The notes below the pieces were generated by a model. It was not told the DNA's origin and searched no databases. It saw nothing but the letters and a program-made list of their open reading frames with translations. A stretch of DNA of 64,000 nt, taken from NCBI GenBank assembly GCA_002722055.1, contig PBKD01000007.1, forward strand, positions 1 to 64,000, read 5' to 3'. The first letter of the stretch is position 1, and each line of letters starts with the position of its first letter. Of this stretch, positions 42,742-52,111 are shown piece by piece. Origin of the DNA: Rhodospirillaceae bacterium (GTDB lineage: Bacteria; Pseudomonadota; Alphaproteobacteria; SHVP01). The position numbers and the translations under genes are program-made.

Positions 42742-44491
42742 TATATTTTTGGTTTTCGCTATAAAGTTTTGAATACAATCCCCCTTTATTTACTAATTCT
42801 AGATGTTTGCCGGTTTCAATAATTTTGCCATCATGAATTGTTATAATCTCATCAGCATCAACTATAGTAGATAATCTATGAGCAACTATAATTGTTGTTT
42901 TACCAACAATTAGTTTATCTAATGCTAATTGAATTTTATTTTCAGACTCTGTGTCTAGAGAAGATGTTGCTTCATCTAAAAGTATAATAGGTGCATTTTT
43001 TAAAAAAGCCCTAGCAATTGCTATTCTTTGTTTTTGTCCTCCTGATAGTTTTGTTCCTGACTCACCAACAATTGTATTAAATTTTTCTGGTAGTTTATTA
43101 ATAAAATCTTTACAGTAAGCCTTTTCTGCAGCATCAAACACCTCTTCTTTGCATGCATCAGTTTTTCCATAGAGAATATTATCAAAAATAGACATATTAA
43201 ATAAATTTGCATTTTGAGACACAAAGGAAATATTTTTTCTAAGTGAACTTAGTCTTACTTGTTTAATATCCTGACCATCAATAAAAATTCCTCCATTTAT
43301 TGGTTCAATAAATCTTGGTATTAAATTTAATATTGTTGATTTACCCGCACCAGATTTTCCTACTATAGCTATTTTCTTACCCAATTTAGCTTCAAAATTT
43401 ATATCTTTAATTGTTTCTAATTTTTGATAAGAGAATGAGACGTTTTGAAAAGAAATATCTCCTTTTGAAACTATAAGTTCAGAAGCATTCTCCTGGTCCA
43501 CAATATTATTTTTTAGATCTAAAATACTAAAAATTCTATTTGCAGCTGCAAGTCCCTCTTGTAAAGAAGTATTTAAGTTAGCTATGGATCTTAATGGTTG
43601 ATAGGATAATCCTAGGGCCGTTATAAAAGTTACAAATTCACCAGCGCTTAATCTATTAGATGTTTCCTCAAAGCCAGCAGCATAAAGAATAACTAATGCC
43701 GTAAATACACCCGCGAGAATTTCAATTAATGGAGTTGCTATTGCTCTAGTTTTTATTACCTTAAAAATTGCTTTAAGTCTTAATTCATTGGACGCTTTAA
43801 CTTTATTAACCTCTAATTCTTCATTTGTGTATGATTTTATTTGTACTAAGTTCATAAATGCTTCATTGAGTAATGCACTGAAGTCGCTTGTTTTTTCTTG
43901 ATTTAATATGGAGGCCTTTCTCATTCTTTTTCCGATCTTTCTTACTGGGAAAAAACTTAATGGGAATCCAATTGTAGCAATTAATGCTAATTGCCAGTCT
44001 GTTATAAAAAGTAAAACAATCAAAAAAATTAAAGTAAGTGAATCTTTTGAAATACCAGTTAGAGACTTTGTAAGTGCTTCTCTCAATAAATTAGCATCAT
44101 TCAAGAATTTTGAAATCAAAGCACCTGTTGCATTTTTTTCAAAAAAGTTCAAGTCAGAATTAACAAGTTTATAAAATAAATTATTTTGAATTTCTGCAAT
44201 AACTCTTTGGCCAAAAATACCCAGAATGAAAGATTGTATATAGGTAGCTGATGCTTTTACTATTGCAATAATTAAAAAAATTAATGGTATTAAAATAATA
44301 CTTACAGAATCTCTCTTAACAAGAACTTGGTCAATTAAAGGTTCCATTACTCGAGCATAAGCAGCTGTTGTTAAAGCAATTATAATCATAGAGAAGATAG
44401 CGATTATAAGTTTCCACTTATGCTCTAATATATATCCATCAAATAATCTTCTTATTAGGTGCCAGCTTGATATTTTATTATTACTATCCAA
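42722..44491 (-). CDS. msbA: MsbA-like lipid A-type ABC exporter (fused membrane and ATPase domains)
   Basis: The 589-residue half-transporter has six membrane spans in residues about 20-300 and a C-terminal ATPase with Walker A GKSGAGKST, signature LSGGQKQR, Walker B ILLDEATS and switch His in VAHRLSTI. It would act as a homodimer flipping lipid A-core or phospholipid across the inner membrane. MsbA rather than a drug exporter is inferred from its operon with DUF374, lpxK and an lpxL-like gene. The start appears to be TTG 44491 with GGA eight bases upstream. It is divergent from the molybdopterin oxidoreductase gene across about 140 bp of AT-rich sequence with no confident promoter. Confidence 0.85.
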   Translation of the reverse strand: MDSNNKISSWHLIRRLFDGYILEHKWKLIIAIFSMIIIALTTAAYARVMEPLIDQVLVKRDSVSIILIPLIFLIIAIVKASATYIQSFILGIFGQRVIAEIQNNLFYKLVNSDLNFFEKNATGALISKFLNDANLLREALTKSLTGISKDSLTLIFLIVLLFITDWQLALIATIGFPLSFFPVRKIGKRMRKASILNQEKTSDFSALLNEAFMNLVQIKSYTNEELEVNKVKASNELRLKAIFKVIKTRAIATPLIEILAGVFTALVILYAAGFEETSNRLSAGEFVTFITALGLSYQPLRSIANLNTSLQEGLAAANRIFSILDLKNNIVDQENASELIVSKGDISFQNVSFSYQKLETIKDINFEAKLGKKIAIVGKSGAGKSTILNLIPRFIEPINGGIFIDGQDIKQVRLSSLRKNISFVSQNANLFNMSIFDNILYGKTDACKEEVFDAAEKAYCKDFINKLPEKFNTIVGESGTKLSGGQKQRIAIARAFLKNAPIILLDEATSSLDTESENKIQLALDKLIVGKTTIIVAHRLSTIVDADEIITIHDGKIIETGKHLELVNKGGLYSKLYSENQKYNGKSND

Positions 44492-44620
44492 AATTTTTAT
44501 CCAGTTATCTAATATTAAACTCTATATTAGCTTAAAAATAAACTCTTAATATTTTTAAAACTTACCACAATTATTGCAATATAATCTTAAATAGTAATAC
44601 AATATATTAACTAGATATCT

Positions 44621-44624
44621 GGAG
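44621..44624 (+). promoter_or_regulatory. Ribosome binding site for an apparent ATT start
   Basis: GGAG is followed by seven bases and then ATT 44632. No ATG, GTG or TTG lies between the in-frame stop TAA (44608-44610) and the cluster-binding cysteines. The spacing favours ATT as the initiator. Confidence 0.5.
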
Positions 44625-44631
44625 AAATAAT

Positions 44632-46686
44632 ATTCTTAAAGAAAAGCTATTTTCTACTTGTCCTCATGACTGTCCAAGTCAATGTGCTGTCGAGGTAGAA
44701 AGAATTAATAATCAACTCATTGGTAGGGTTAGTGGATCTAAAGTTCAAAAATACACTCAAGGTGTGATTTGTGCCAAAGTTGCCAGATATTCTGAAAGAG
44801 TACATCATGAAGAGAGACTAAAAACTCCTCTAATTCAGATGGGTGAGAAAGGTGATGATAATTTTGTTCCTATTTCATGGGAAAATGCTCTAGGAGAAAT
44901 TGCCGAGAGGTTCATAAAGGATGCATCATCATATGGCGCAGAGTCAGTCTGGCCGTATTATTACGGTGGAACTATGGGATACTTTCAAAGAGATGGGATC
45001 AATAGATTACGTCATATAATGAAGTATTCAGGAATGGATAAAACAATTTGTGCGTCAATTGTTCAGTCTGGTTGGACAGCTGGTGTTGGGGCTTCCATTG
45101 GCACTTCTCCATATGAAATGTCAGAGTCAGATCTAATCATTTTATGGGGTACAAATGCTGTTTCTACCCAAGTAAATGTCATGCATCACATTTCAAAAGC
45201 TCGAAAAAAAAGAGGAGCAAGATTAATTGTTATTGATCCCTATGAAAATCAAAGTGCAATTGTTGCAGATCAATATCTGTGTATTAATCCAGGCACTGAT
45301 GGTGCCTTAGCACTTACAATTATGAATGTACTATTGAGGGAAAATAAAATAGATAGGAATTTTTTACTCGAATTTACAGATTATAATGATGAAGTAGAAA
45401 AAATAATTTCTCAAAAGAACTTAACGTGGGGTGAGCAAATTACAGGTATTCCAGCTAGAGAAATTGAAAAACTTGCTATAGAGTATGCAGAAACTGAAAG
45501 AGCCTTTATAAGGCTTGGGTATGGTTTTTCAAGGCATAGGAATGGAGCGGCAGCAGTTCATAGTGTTTCTTGTCTTCCTTCAATCACTGGTAAGTGGCTT
45601 AAAAATGGGGGAGGAGCGCTTTTAAGTAATTATGATATATATCATCTAGATAGAACTTTAATTGAGGGTTTAAAAGAGCGTGATAAAAAAATTAGAAATC
45701 TAGATATGTCTCAAATTGGAAGAATTCTAAATAATTTTAATTTGGAATTAAAAAATGGTCCCCCGGTCAAATCGATGTTAATTCAAAATACGAACCCAAT
45801 GGTTGTGGCGCCTGAACATAATTTAGTCAGGTCGGGTTTTTCAAGAAAAGACTTATTTGTGTGTGTTCATGATCAGTTTTTAACTGAGACTGCAAAATTA
45901 GCCAATATTGTTTTACCTGCAACAACATTTTTTGAGCATGATGACTTTTATGTAGGTGGAGGACATTCATATCTTCAATTTGGACCCAAAATAATTGAGC
46001 CCATTGCAGAGTCAAAGAGCAATCATGAAGTAATATGTGAGCTTGGAAATTTATTATCACCTGGTCACCCAGGTTTTCAAATGTCACTTGAAAAATTAAT
46101 TGAAGAAACTCTATTAATATCTGGTTATCCAACCTTAAGTGAATTTAAAAAATTAAAATGGGTAAATTGTCAGCCGCAGAAGAAGATTTCTAATTTTGAT
46201 TCTGGTTTTTTTACCAAGGATAAGAAGTTTCATTTTCAACCTAACTGGAGAGATATTGGTCCGACTGGTAATTTAATGAACAACTACCCTGATCACCTAG
46301 ATATTATTGATAGAATTACTAAAGATTTTCCATTCAAATTAGTTACAGCTCCTGCTAGAAGTTTTTTAAATTCAACATTTACAGAAATAAAATCTTCAAG
46401 AAATAGAGAAGAAAAGCCTCGAGTATTAATCCACCCTCTAGCTGCTAAAAGATATAATATCATAGATGGTCAAATCATTAAAATTGGAAATAAAAGAGGA
46501 GAAGTTGTCATCCACTCTAAATTTTTTGATGGACTTAAAGAAAATGTTTTAGTAGTGGAGAGTTTATGGCCCAATGAATATTTCATAAGTGGCAAGGGAA
46601 TTAATGTATTAACAAGTGCAGATCCGGTTCCTCCAAATGGAGGAGCAGCTTTTCATGATACATCTGTTTGGATAAAACCTATTTAA
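44632..46686 (+). CDS. Molybdopterin oxidoreductase (DMSO reductase superfamily), probable ATT start
   Basis: The frame extended upstream gives 684 residues. The N-terminal 4Fe-4S motif C10-x3-C14-x3-C18-x28-C47 (CPHDCPSQC then GVICAK) is lost if translation begins at GTG 44764. Further marks are ISWENALGEI, LIILWGTNAVSTQVN, LIVIDPYENQSAIVAD, NPGTDGALAL and a C-terminal molydop-binding domain (LIHPLAAKRYNI). It would transfer oxygen or hydride at a bis-MGD molybdenum centre. The substrate is unknown, and no Fe-S or membrane-anchor subunit is adjacent. No twin-arginine signal is visible, so it is likely cytoplasmic. It splits the lipid A block from the cysQ/pmbA genes and overlaps the convergent cysQ-like gene by eight bases. 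Confidence 0.85.
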   Translation: MLKEKLFSTCPHDCPSQCAVEVERINNQLIGRVSGSKVQKYTQGVICAKVARYSERVHHEERLKTPLIQMGEKGDDNFVPISWENALGEIAERFIKDASSYGAESVWPYYYGGTMGYFQRDGINRLRHIMKYSGMDKTICASIVQSGWTAGVGASIGTSPYEMSESDLIILWGTNAVSTQVNVMHHISKARKKRGARLIVIDPYENQSAIVADQYLCINPGTDGALALTIMNVLLRENKIDRNFLLEFTDYNDEVEKIISQKNLTWGEQITGIPAREIEKLAIEYAETERAFIRLGYGFSRHRNGAAAVHSVSCLPSITGKWLKNGGGALLSNYDIYHLDRTLIEGLKERDKKIRNLDMSQIGRILNNFNLELKNGPPVKSMLIQNTNPMVVAPEHNLVRSGFSRKDLFVCVHDQFLTETAKLANIVLPATTFFEHDDFYVGGGHSYLQFGPKIIEPIAESKSNHEVICELGNLLSPGHPGFQMSLEKLIEETLLISGYPTLSEFKKLKWVNCQPQKKISNFDSGFFTKDKKFHFQPNWRDIGPTGNLMNNYPDHLDIIDRITKDFPFKLVTAPARSFLNSTFTEIKSSRNREEKPRVLIHPLAAKRYNIIDGQIIKIGNKRGEVVIHSKFFDGLKENVLVVESLWPNEYFISGKGINVLTSADPVPPNGGAAFHDTSVWIKPI

Positions 46687-47455
46687 TTAAATCTATAATT
46701 TTTCTATGAATTACTGAATTTGCGACTATTAAATTAGGGTGCAATATATTTTTTTTATTATATTGAATTCCTTCTCCATTTTTCATAGTCACTTTACCGC
46801 CAGCTTCTTCAACAATTAAATTTCCAGCAGCTATGTCCCAGTCTGATTTATTTGAAAGAGTAATTGTTCCATCATACTCACCTTTAGCTACAAGAGCCAT
46901 CCTGTATGCGATTGAACCAATAAATGAGAATTTTGCATGACTAAAGATATTTTTTTTGTTTGATAGAAATTTTTTCCCTCCTAAAAAATTGCCCCGACTT
47001 AGGGAAGTATTATTCGAAACCTGAATTTTCTTCCCATTCAGATAGGATCCATTCCCAATTTCTGCCTCAAAAAGTTCTTCAGTAATTGGGTTATAAACTA
47101 ATCCTAATATTGGTTTAGAATCATGAACTAGGGCGATAGATATAGTAAACTCAGGTTTTTTCTCTATAAAAGCTTTTGTTCCATCAATTGGATCTATAGT
47201 CCAGACATAATTTTTATTTAATCTTTGTGAATCATCTTCTGATTCTTCTGATAGCCATCCATATGAAATTCTATTATTTCTAAGGCTTAGAGCAAGGCTA
47301 TCATTCACTGCGTAATCAACTTCGGTAACAGGGTTGTTTGGACTTTTATCCCACTGTTTAATTTCTTTTGAGAAATATTTCTTTGCAATTTTTCCTGCTT
47401 CCAAAATCGCTTCTCGTGCTAAGTTTTTATCGTCCTTAATGTTAAATATAACCAA
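46679..47455 (-). CDS. Inositol monophosphatase-family phosphatase (CysQ/HisN/SuhB-like)
   Basis: The 258-residue lithium-sensitive-type phosphatase has metal-binding motifs WLSEESEDD, WTIDPIDGTKAFI (DPIDGT) and SDWDIAAGNLIVEEAGG. Members act on inositol phosphates, histidinol phosphate or 3'-phosphoadenosine 5'-phosphate. Location beside pmbA in alphaproteobacteria favours the CysQ-like (PAP phosphatase) type, but this is inference. The start is TTG 47455, one base after the pmbA stop, with GGAA upstream inside pmbA; no in-frame ATG lies near the N-terminus. Its 3' end overlaps the molybdopterin oxidoreductase gene. Confidence 0.85.
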   Translation of the reverse strand: MVIFNIKDDKNLAREAILEAGKIAKKYFSKEIKQWDKSPNNPVTEVDYAVNDSLALSLRNNRISYGWLSEESEDDSQRLNKNYVWTIDPIDGTKAFIEKKPEFTISIALVHDSKPILGLVYNPITEELFEAEIGNGSYLNGKKIQVSNNTSLSRGNFLGGKKFLSNKKNIFSHAKFSFIGSIAYRMALVAKGEYDGTITLSNKSDWDIAAGNLIVEEAGGKVTMKNGEGIQYNKKNILHPNLIVANSVIHRKIIDLIK

Positions 47456-47456
47456 T

Positions 47457-48812
47457 TTAATTTCCAGCTACTGTCATTTGTTTAATTAATACTGAAGGTG
47501 AATTCGTTCTGTTTTTAAATTTTAGATCATTTGCTGGAATTAAATTAGCAAAAATAGAGTTTAGGTTTCCAGCTATAGTTATTTCGCTTATAGGGTAAGT
47601 AATTTTTCCATTTTCAATCAAAAAACCAGCCGCACCTCTACTATAGTCACCAGTAACACCGTTAACACCCATTCCAATTAATTCGGTTATATATATTCCT
47701 TTATTTAAGCTGCCTAACATATCATCAAGGGAACTATCGCCTGGTTCAAGGTATAAGTTTGTTGAACTAGGAAAAGGAATGCTAGAAGTGCCTCTTGACG
47801 CATGACCCGTCGTAGAAAGGCCTAATTGTCGTGAGGAAGATAGATCTAATATCCAATTTTTTAATACCCCATCAGATACAATTTCTAATTTCTTTGTTTC
47901 GGATGCTTCTCCATCAAATGGCTTAGATCCTAAACCGTCGATAATATGGGGATCATCTATAATGTTAATTTTATTATTAAATATTTGTTTGTCCATTTTC
48001 TCATGAAGGAAGCTAGTTTTTTTTGCTATTGATTGACCATTAATTGCACTAGATAGGTGTCCAAGCAAACTAGAGGCCACCCTCCAATCAAAAATAACTG
48101 GTAACTCGCTTGAATCAATCTTTACTGGATTTAGTCTTTTGACAGCTCTTTCTCCAGCACTATTTCCTATTAATTTTGGATTTTCTAATCCAGACTTGTG
48201 TCTTGATACTGAATAATCATAGTCTCGTTCCATCTCAGAACCATCTCCAGCGATCACAGCTGCAGATATAGAAAATGTAGAACCAGAATATGATTCAAAA
48301 AACCCATTAGTATTTGCTAGAGCAACAGTTGATTTACTCCAGGAAGACTCAGCTCCCTCTGAATTTGTAACCCCTTTAACAGAAAGAGCAGCATCTTCTG
48401 CAATACTAATATTTTCATACAAGTCCTCTATTGATGGTTCAAGTTTATCAAGTAAATTAAGCTTAGGAAATGATTTAGTTTTAATATTTTTTTCACTTAT
48501 TCCTGCGTATGGGTCGTCAGGAGCTACTTTAGCCATTTCTATTGCTCTTTCTATAAGTTCATTTATGTCATAGTCTGAGTTATTAGTTGAGGATACAATA
48601 GATTGTTTTTTTCCAATGAAAACTCTTAGCCCATAACCGTTGGATTCTGACCTTTCTAAATCCTCCCTTTTGCCAAGCCTTTGTGATACTGATATAGATT
48701 CACTGGTTATACTTATAGCATCAGCGGAATCTGCACCTGCTGTTCGTGCTTTATCTATTAATTTTGTAAGTATATTTTCTGATTTATTTTTTTCACTTAT
48801 ATTTTTTTGCAT
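47457..48812 (-). CDS. pmbA: TldD/PmbA-family protein, PmbA (TldE) type
   Basis: The 451-residue protein lacks the HExxxH zinc motif of TldD, as expected for the PmbA/TldE subunit. Family marks are the N-terminal ADSADAISITSESISVSQRLGKREDLERSE, GYGLRVFIGKKQS, and the C-terminal GVNGVTGDYSRGAAGFLIENG. With TldD it forms a heterodimeric protease that processes microcin B17 and CcdA in E. coli and more generally trims unstructured peptides. The tldD gene lies 5.4 kb away on the same strand. It is followed one base later by the CysQ-like gene. Confidence 0.92.
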   Translation of the reverse strand: MQKNISEKNKSENILTKLIDKARTAGADSADAISITSESISVSQRLGKREDLERSESNGYGLRVFIGKKQSIVSSTNNSDYDINELIERAIEMAKVAPDDPYAGISEKNIKTKSFPKLNLLDKLEPSIEDLYENISIAEDAALSVKGVTNSEGAESSWSKSTVALANTNGFFESYSGSTFSISAAVIAGDGSEMERDYDYSVSRHKSGLENPKLIGNSAGERAVKRLNPVKIDSSELPVIFDWRVASSLLGHLSSAINGQSIAKKTSFLHEKMDKQIFNNKINIIDDPHIIDGLGSKPFDGEASETKKLEIVSDGVLKNWILDLSSSRQLGLSTTGHASRGTSSIPFPSSTNLYLEPGDSSLDDMLGSLNKGIYITELIGMGVNGVTGDYSRGAAGFLIENGKITYPISEITIAGNLNSIFANLIPANDLKFKNRTNSPSVLIKQMTVAGN

Positions 48813-48847
48813 TTTTTTCCTAAAAATATTTATAATGTTATATTAAT

Positions 48848-50347
48848 TTACTTCCATATTGATTTACCTTTTCCAGGTAGTCCAAGTATATCCCATTTTG
48901 TATCTATCAATTCAATTATATTCTTATCCATTTTGATTTTTGATCCCCATTCCCTTTTAGTTTCTGGGGGTATTTTATTTGTTGCGTCTAAACCTATTTT
49001 TGAGCCTAAACCATCCTCTGTTGAGGCAAAGTCAAGATAGTCAATTGGAGTATTTTCTAAAATTGTAACATCTCTAGAGGGGTCCATACGAGTAGATATT
49101 GCCCAAACTACATCTTTCCATTTTCGTGTATTTATATCTTGGTCAACAATTATAATCCACTTAGTGTACATAAATTGTTTCAAGTAAGACCAAATACCCA
49201 ACATAATTCTTTTTGCTTGACCAGGGTAAGTTTTATTGATTGAAACAACTGCAATTCTATAGCTACACGCCTCAGGAGGTAACCAGAAGTCAATTATTTC
49301 CGGAAATTGTTGTTGAATTAGAGGAATAAACACCTCATTAAGTGCTTCACCTAATATAGAGGGTTCATCTGGTGGCCTGCCAGTAAAAGTTGATAGATAA
49401 ATAGGCTTTTGTTTCATTGTAATTGTATTTACTTTGAATACAGGAAATTTTTCAACGCTATTATAATAACCTGTATGATCTCCATATGGTCCTTCATCTG
49501 CCAAATGATTTGGAAGTATATGACCTTCTAAAACTATTTCAGAGTTTGCTGGAACAAATAAGGGTATATTTTTAGCCTTAACTAACTCGAGCTTTTTATT
49601 TCTTAGAAAACCTGCAAACTGGTACTCACTAAGACTCTCAGGTGTTGGGGTAACAGCAGCAATCAATGTTGCTGGATCTGTGCCTATTGAAACTGCAATT
49701 GGCATAGGCTTGTTTGGATTTTGTTTTGTCCAATTTAGAAAGTCTTGTGCGCCTCCTCTATGTTTTAACCAGCGCATAATTACTGTATTTTTATTCAATA
49801 ATTGCATTCGATATATCCCTAGATTATATTTTTCATTTGCATCTTTTGTAATAACCAAAGGCCAAGTAAATAAAGGGGCAGGTTCATTAGGCCAGCAAGT
49901 TTGAATAGGTAATTTGGTCAGATCTACATCTTCACCTTCAAAAACTAATTGCTGACACCTAGCATTTTTGACTTTTGAAGGCTTCATATTTAAAACTGTT
50001 TTCAATAAAGGTATCATGTTTATAGTTTCTTTCCATCCTTCAGGAGGGGCGGGTTGTCTCAAAAATGCCAGAGTTTTTCCAAGCTCATTTAGCTCATCAG
50101 GTTTTTTATTTATTCCCATTGCTACTCTTTGAACAGTTCCAAATAGGTTTACTAACACAGGAATATCAATCTGTTTACCAAATGAATTTATTGGTTTTTC
50201 AAATAAAACAGCCGGTCCTTTTTCAGATAAAAGGCGCGTATGGATTTCAGTCATTTCAAGAACTGTAGAAACAGGTTTTTTTACACGAATTAATTCTCCC
50301 TTATTTTCTAAATATTTGATAAAGTCCTCTAGATCTGAAAAAGCCAT
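48848..50347 (-). CDS. UbiD-family prenylated-FMN decarboxylase
   Basis: The 499-residue protein has the UbiD marks [44 protein letters not shown] and [15 protein letters not shown] metal/prFMN-binding Glu-Arg region and the C-terminal oligomerisation helices fit the full-length family. In ubiquinone synthesis UbiD removes the carboxyl from 3-polyprenyl-4-hydroxybenzoate. The ubiA gene about 0.8 kb away on the same strand supports that role, though UbiD relatives with other aromatic substrates are common. The prFMN synthase UbiX is not seen in the window. Confidence 0.85.
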   Translation of the reverse strand: MAFSDLEDFIKYLENKGELIRVKKPVSTVLEMTEIHTRLLSEKGPAVLFEKPINSFGKQIDIPVLVNLFGTVQRVAMGINKKPDELNELGKTLAFLRQPAPPEGWKETINMIPLLKTVLNMKPSKVKNARCQQLVFEGEDVDLTKLPIQTCWPNEPAPLFTWPLVITKDANEKYNLGIYRMQLLNKNTVIMRWLKHRGGAQDFLNWTKQNPNKPMPIAVSIGTDPATLIAAVTPTPESLSEYQFAGFLRNKKLELVKAKNIPLFVPANSEIVLEGHILPNHLADEGPYGDHTGYYNSVEKFPVFKVNTITMKQKPIYLSTFTGRPPDEPSILGEALNEVFIPLIQQQFPEIIDFWLPPEACSYRIAVVSINKTYPGQAKRIMLGIWSYLKQFMYTKWIIIVDQDINTRKWKDVVWAISTRMDPSRDVTILENTPIDYLDFASTEDGLGSKIGLDATNKIPPETKREWGSKIKMDKNIIELIDTKWDILGLPGKGKSIWK

Positions 50348-50422
50348 ATATTTTAATTCCTTTTATTTAGATGTATGTTTATATAGTTACTTATTTAATC
50401 TTAACTTCTAAGAAAGAATAAA

Positions 50423-51151
50423 ATGAATAAAAAAAGCAACTCAGAAGTTCTAGAAAGAGCTAAAAATTACCCATATAAAAGGCCAAAAGGCTCTTTTTTG
50501 CTTGAAAATGATAGAATAGTTGAACTCAAAGGCAGAGTTCTTGATGGAGATCTAAAAAAATTCATACCGGTACTAGCATATGGTTCGAATGCTTCACCAG
50601 AACAAATCAGAAGAAAGTTAAGCCCTATTAAAGAGCCAATAGCTGTTTTATCTGCTACTATAAAAAATTTAGATGTAATATTTTCAGGCCAGTTTTCCCG
50701 ATATGGTTGTGTGCCCGCTACAATAACTAATTCAGATGGCACTATGCTATATACACATGTCATACTACTTACTAAAAATCAACTTAAGATTATTCATAAA
50801 ACAGAGCTCCCTGAATATAGGTATGGTGAATTAAAGATCCCTATAATTATTGATAGGTTAGGTTTTAGAGAAAGTATTTTTGCTTATGTTTTTGATTTTG
50901 GTTTTGAAAAAGATAAAAAATTTATTGCATTTGATGAAGTTTATGCAGAAAAAAGAAATTTCTTAACATTGAAACATAGAGAATTTCTATCATTTGTATT
51001 TGAACAAATTATAAATGACCCTCTTGAGCTAGATGATCTGCTAATATCGATTGCAAATGATAGAAGAAAATTAGATGAGTATAGAAATCGTATAAAAAAA
51101 ATGTCAAAAAAAATTACTCTTAAGAGTTTTACTCAAATCTTACCTAAGTAA
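50423..51151 (+). CDS. Gamma-glutamylcyclotransferase-fold protein, function unknown
   Basis: The 242-residue protein has a VLAYGSNASPEQIRRKL segment (about residues 50-67), matching the YGSN substrate loop of the GGCT/AIG2 fold. FSRYGCVPATITNSDG is a plausible core strand-loop. A typical catalytic Glu of GGCT cannot be placed with certainty. The C-terminal third is helical and highly charged (NDRRKLDEYRNRIKKM). It sits between ubiD and the ubiA/rsmE pair, with gshA (glutathione synthesis) about 1.7 kb downstream, so a link to gamma-glutamyl metabolism is possible but unproven. Its 3' end faces ubiA with 11 bp between. Confidence 0.6.
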   Translation: MNKKSNSEVLERAKNYPYKRPKGSFLLENDRIVELKGRVLDGDLKKFIPVLAYGSNASPEQIRRKLSPIKEPIAVLSATIKNLDVIFSGQFSRYGCVPATITNSDGTMLYTHVILLTKNQLKIIHKTELPEYRYGELKIPIIIDRLGFRESIFAYVFDFGFEKDKKFIAFDEVYAEKRNFLTLKHREFLSFVFEQIINDPLELDDLLISIANDRRKLDEYRNRIKKMSKKITLKSFTQILPK

Positions 51152-51162
51152 ATATTATAAAA

Positions 51163-52095
51163 TTAGTTACCAATAAGAAAACATAAGAAAATTGCAAAAC
51201 CAAAAGTACTGTTTGATTTAAATTTTTTTAAACAGTCATTACTAAGTTTAGGTTTTAGTGTGATTATTTGCCAAGCTAGATGTGATGAGGATAGCAAAAA
51301 AATAGGCCAAAAAAACCATTTTACCCCAACAGTTATTGAACAGTAAGAAAGTAAAAGAAATGTGAATGAATAAAAAATAGAGAGAAATATTTTCAAATTT
51401 TTCTCTCCTATATATATCGCAGATGATTTAATTCCAACCAGCTTATCGTCATTTATGTCCATCAAAGCATAAATTGTGTCATATCCTAAAGTCCAAAAGA
51501 TTCCTGCTAAGTAGATAATAATACAGATATGAGAAATTTGATTATTAATCTCCACCCAAGCTAAAATTACTCCAAAATTAAAAGCTAGACCTAAAAAAAT
51601 TTGAGGCCACCATGTTATTCTTTTCATGAAAGGGTATATTGCAACAAGTAATAATGAAAATAATCCAATAAAAATAGTAAGAAAATTAAATTGAATTAAT
51701 ATTGAGAAGCCAATGAGGCTTTGAAAAACTAACCAAATTGAGGCCTTAAATATTGTTATTTCTCCAGATGGTAGAGGTCTATTGGATGTTCTTTTGACTT
51801 TTGAGTCTAATTTCATATCAATTAAATCATTAAAAGTACAACCAGCTCCTCTCATTGCTATGGAGCCAAGAAAAAAATATAAATATAAAAGAATCTCTTT
51901 AGTCTCATTTTCTAATGATAGTGAAATGCTTATGCTCCACCAAGCTGGTAACATTAAAAGCCAAATACCAATAGGTCGGTCAAATCGAGATAGTTTGATA
52001 TAAGGAATAATTCCATCAGGAAGGTAGTCAATAATTATATTAAATGAGCTATCAGCTAGTTTTTTGCTATTCAAATCTTTTTTTTTATTACTCAT
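51163..52095 (-). CDS. ubiA: 4-hydroxybenzoate polyprenyltransferase
   Basis: The 310-residue membrane prenyltransferase has about eight spans, the first Asp-rich motif NDLIDMKLDSKVKRT and the second DINDDKLVGIKS. RFDRPIGIWLLMLPAWWS at the N-terminus is diagnostic of UbiA. It attaches the polyprenyl chain to 4-hydroxybenzoate in ubiquinone synthesis. ATG 52095 (MSNKKKDL) is preferred; a longer frame would run back across the start of the divergent rsmE. Only 16 bp separate the two start codons, so promoters must lie within the neighbouring coding regions. Confidence 0.92.
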   Translation of the reverse strand: MSNKKKDLNSKKLADSSFNIIIDYLPDGIIPYIKLSRFDRPIGIWLLMLPAWWSISISLSLENETKEILLYLYFFLGSIAMRGAGCTFNDLIDMKLDSKVKRTSNRPLPSGEITIFKASIWLVFQSLIGFSILIQFNFLTIFIGLFSLLLVAIYPFMKRITWWPQIFLGLAFNFGVILAWVEINNQISHICIIIYLAGIFWTLGYDTIYALMDINDDKLVGIKSSAIYIGEKNLKIFLSIFYSFTFLLLSYCSITVGVKWFFWPIFLLSSSHLAWQIITLKPKLSNDCLKKFKSNSTFGFAIFLCFLIGN

Positions 52096-52111
52096 TGTAA
52101 TAATCTTATTT

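Noticed and set aside
44611-44763. Frameshift as cause of the missing standard start in the molybdopterin oxidoreductase
   Set aside because: The Cys-rich N-terminus is in the same frame as the rest of the protein and a ribosome binding site sits at the right distance from ATT, so no frameshift is needed.
44764-44766. GTG 44764 as start of the molybdopterin oxidoreductase
   Set aside because: It removes three of the four 4Fe-4S cysteines that are encoded in frame just upstream.
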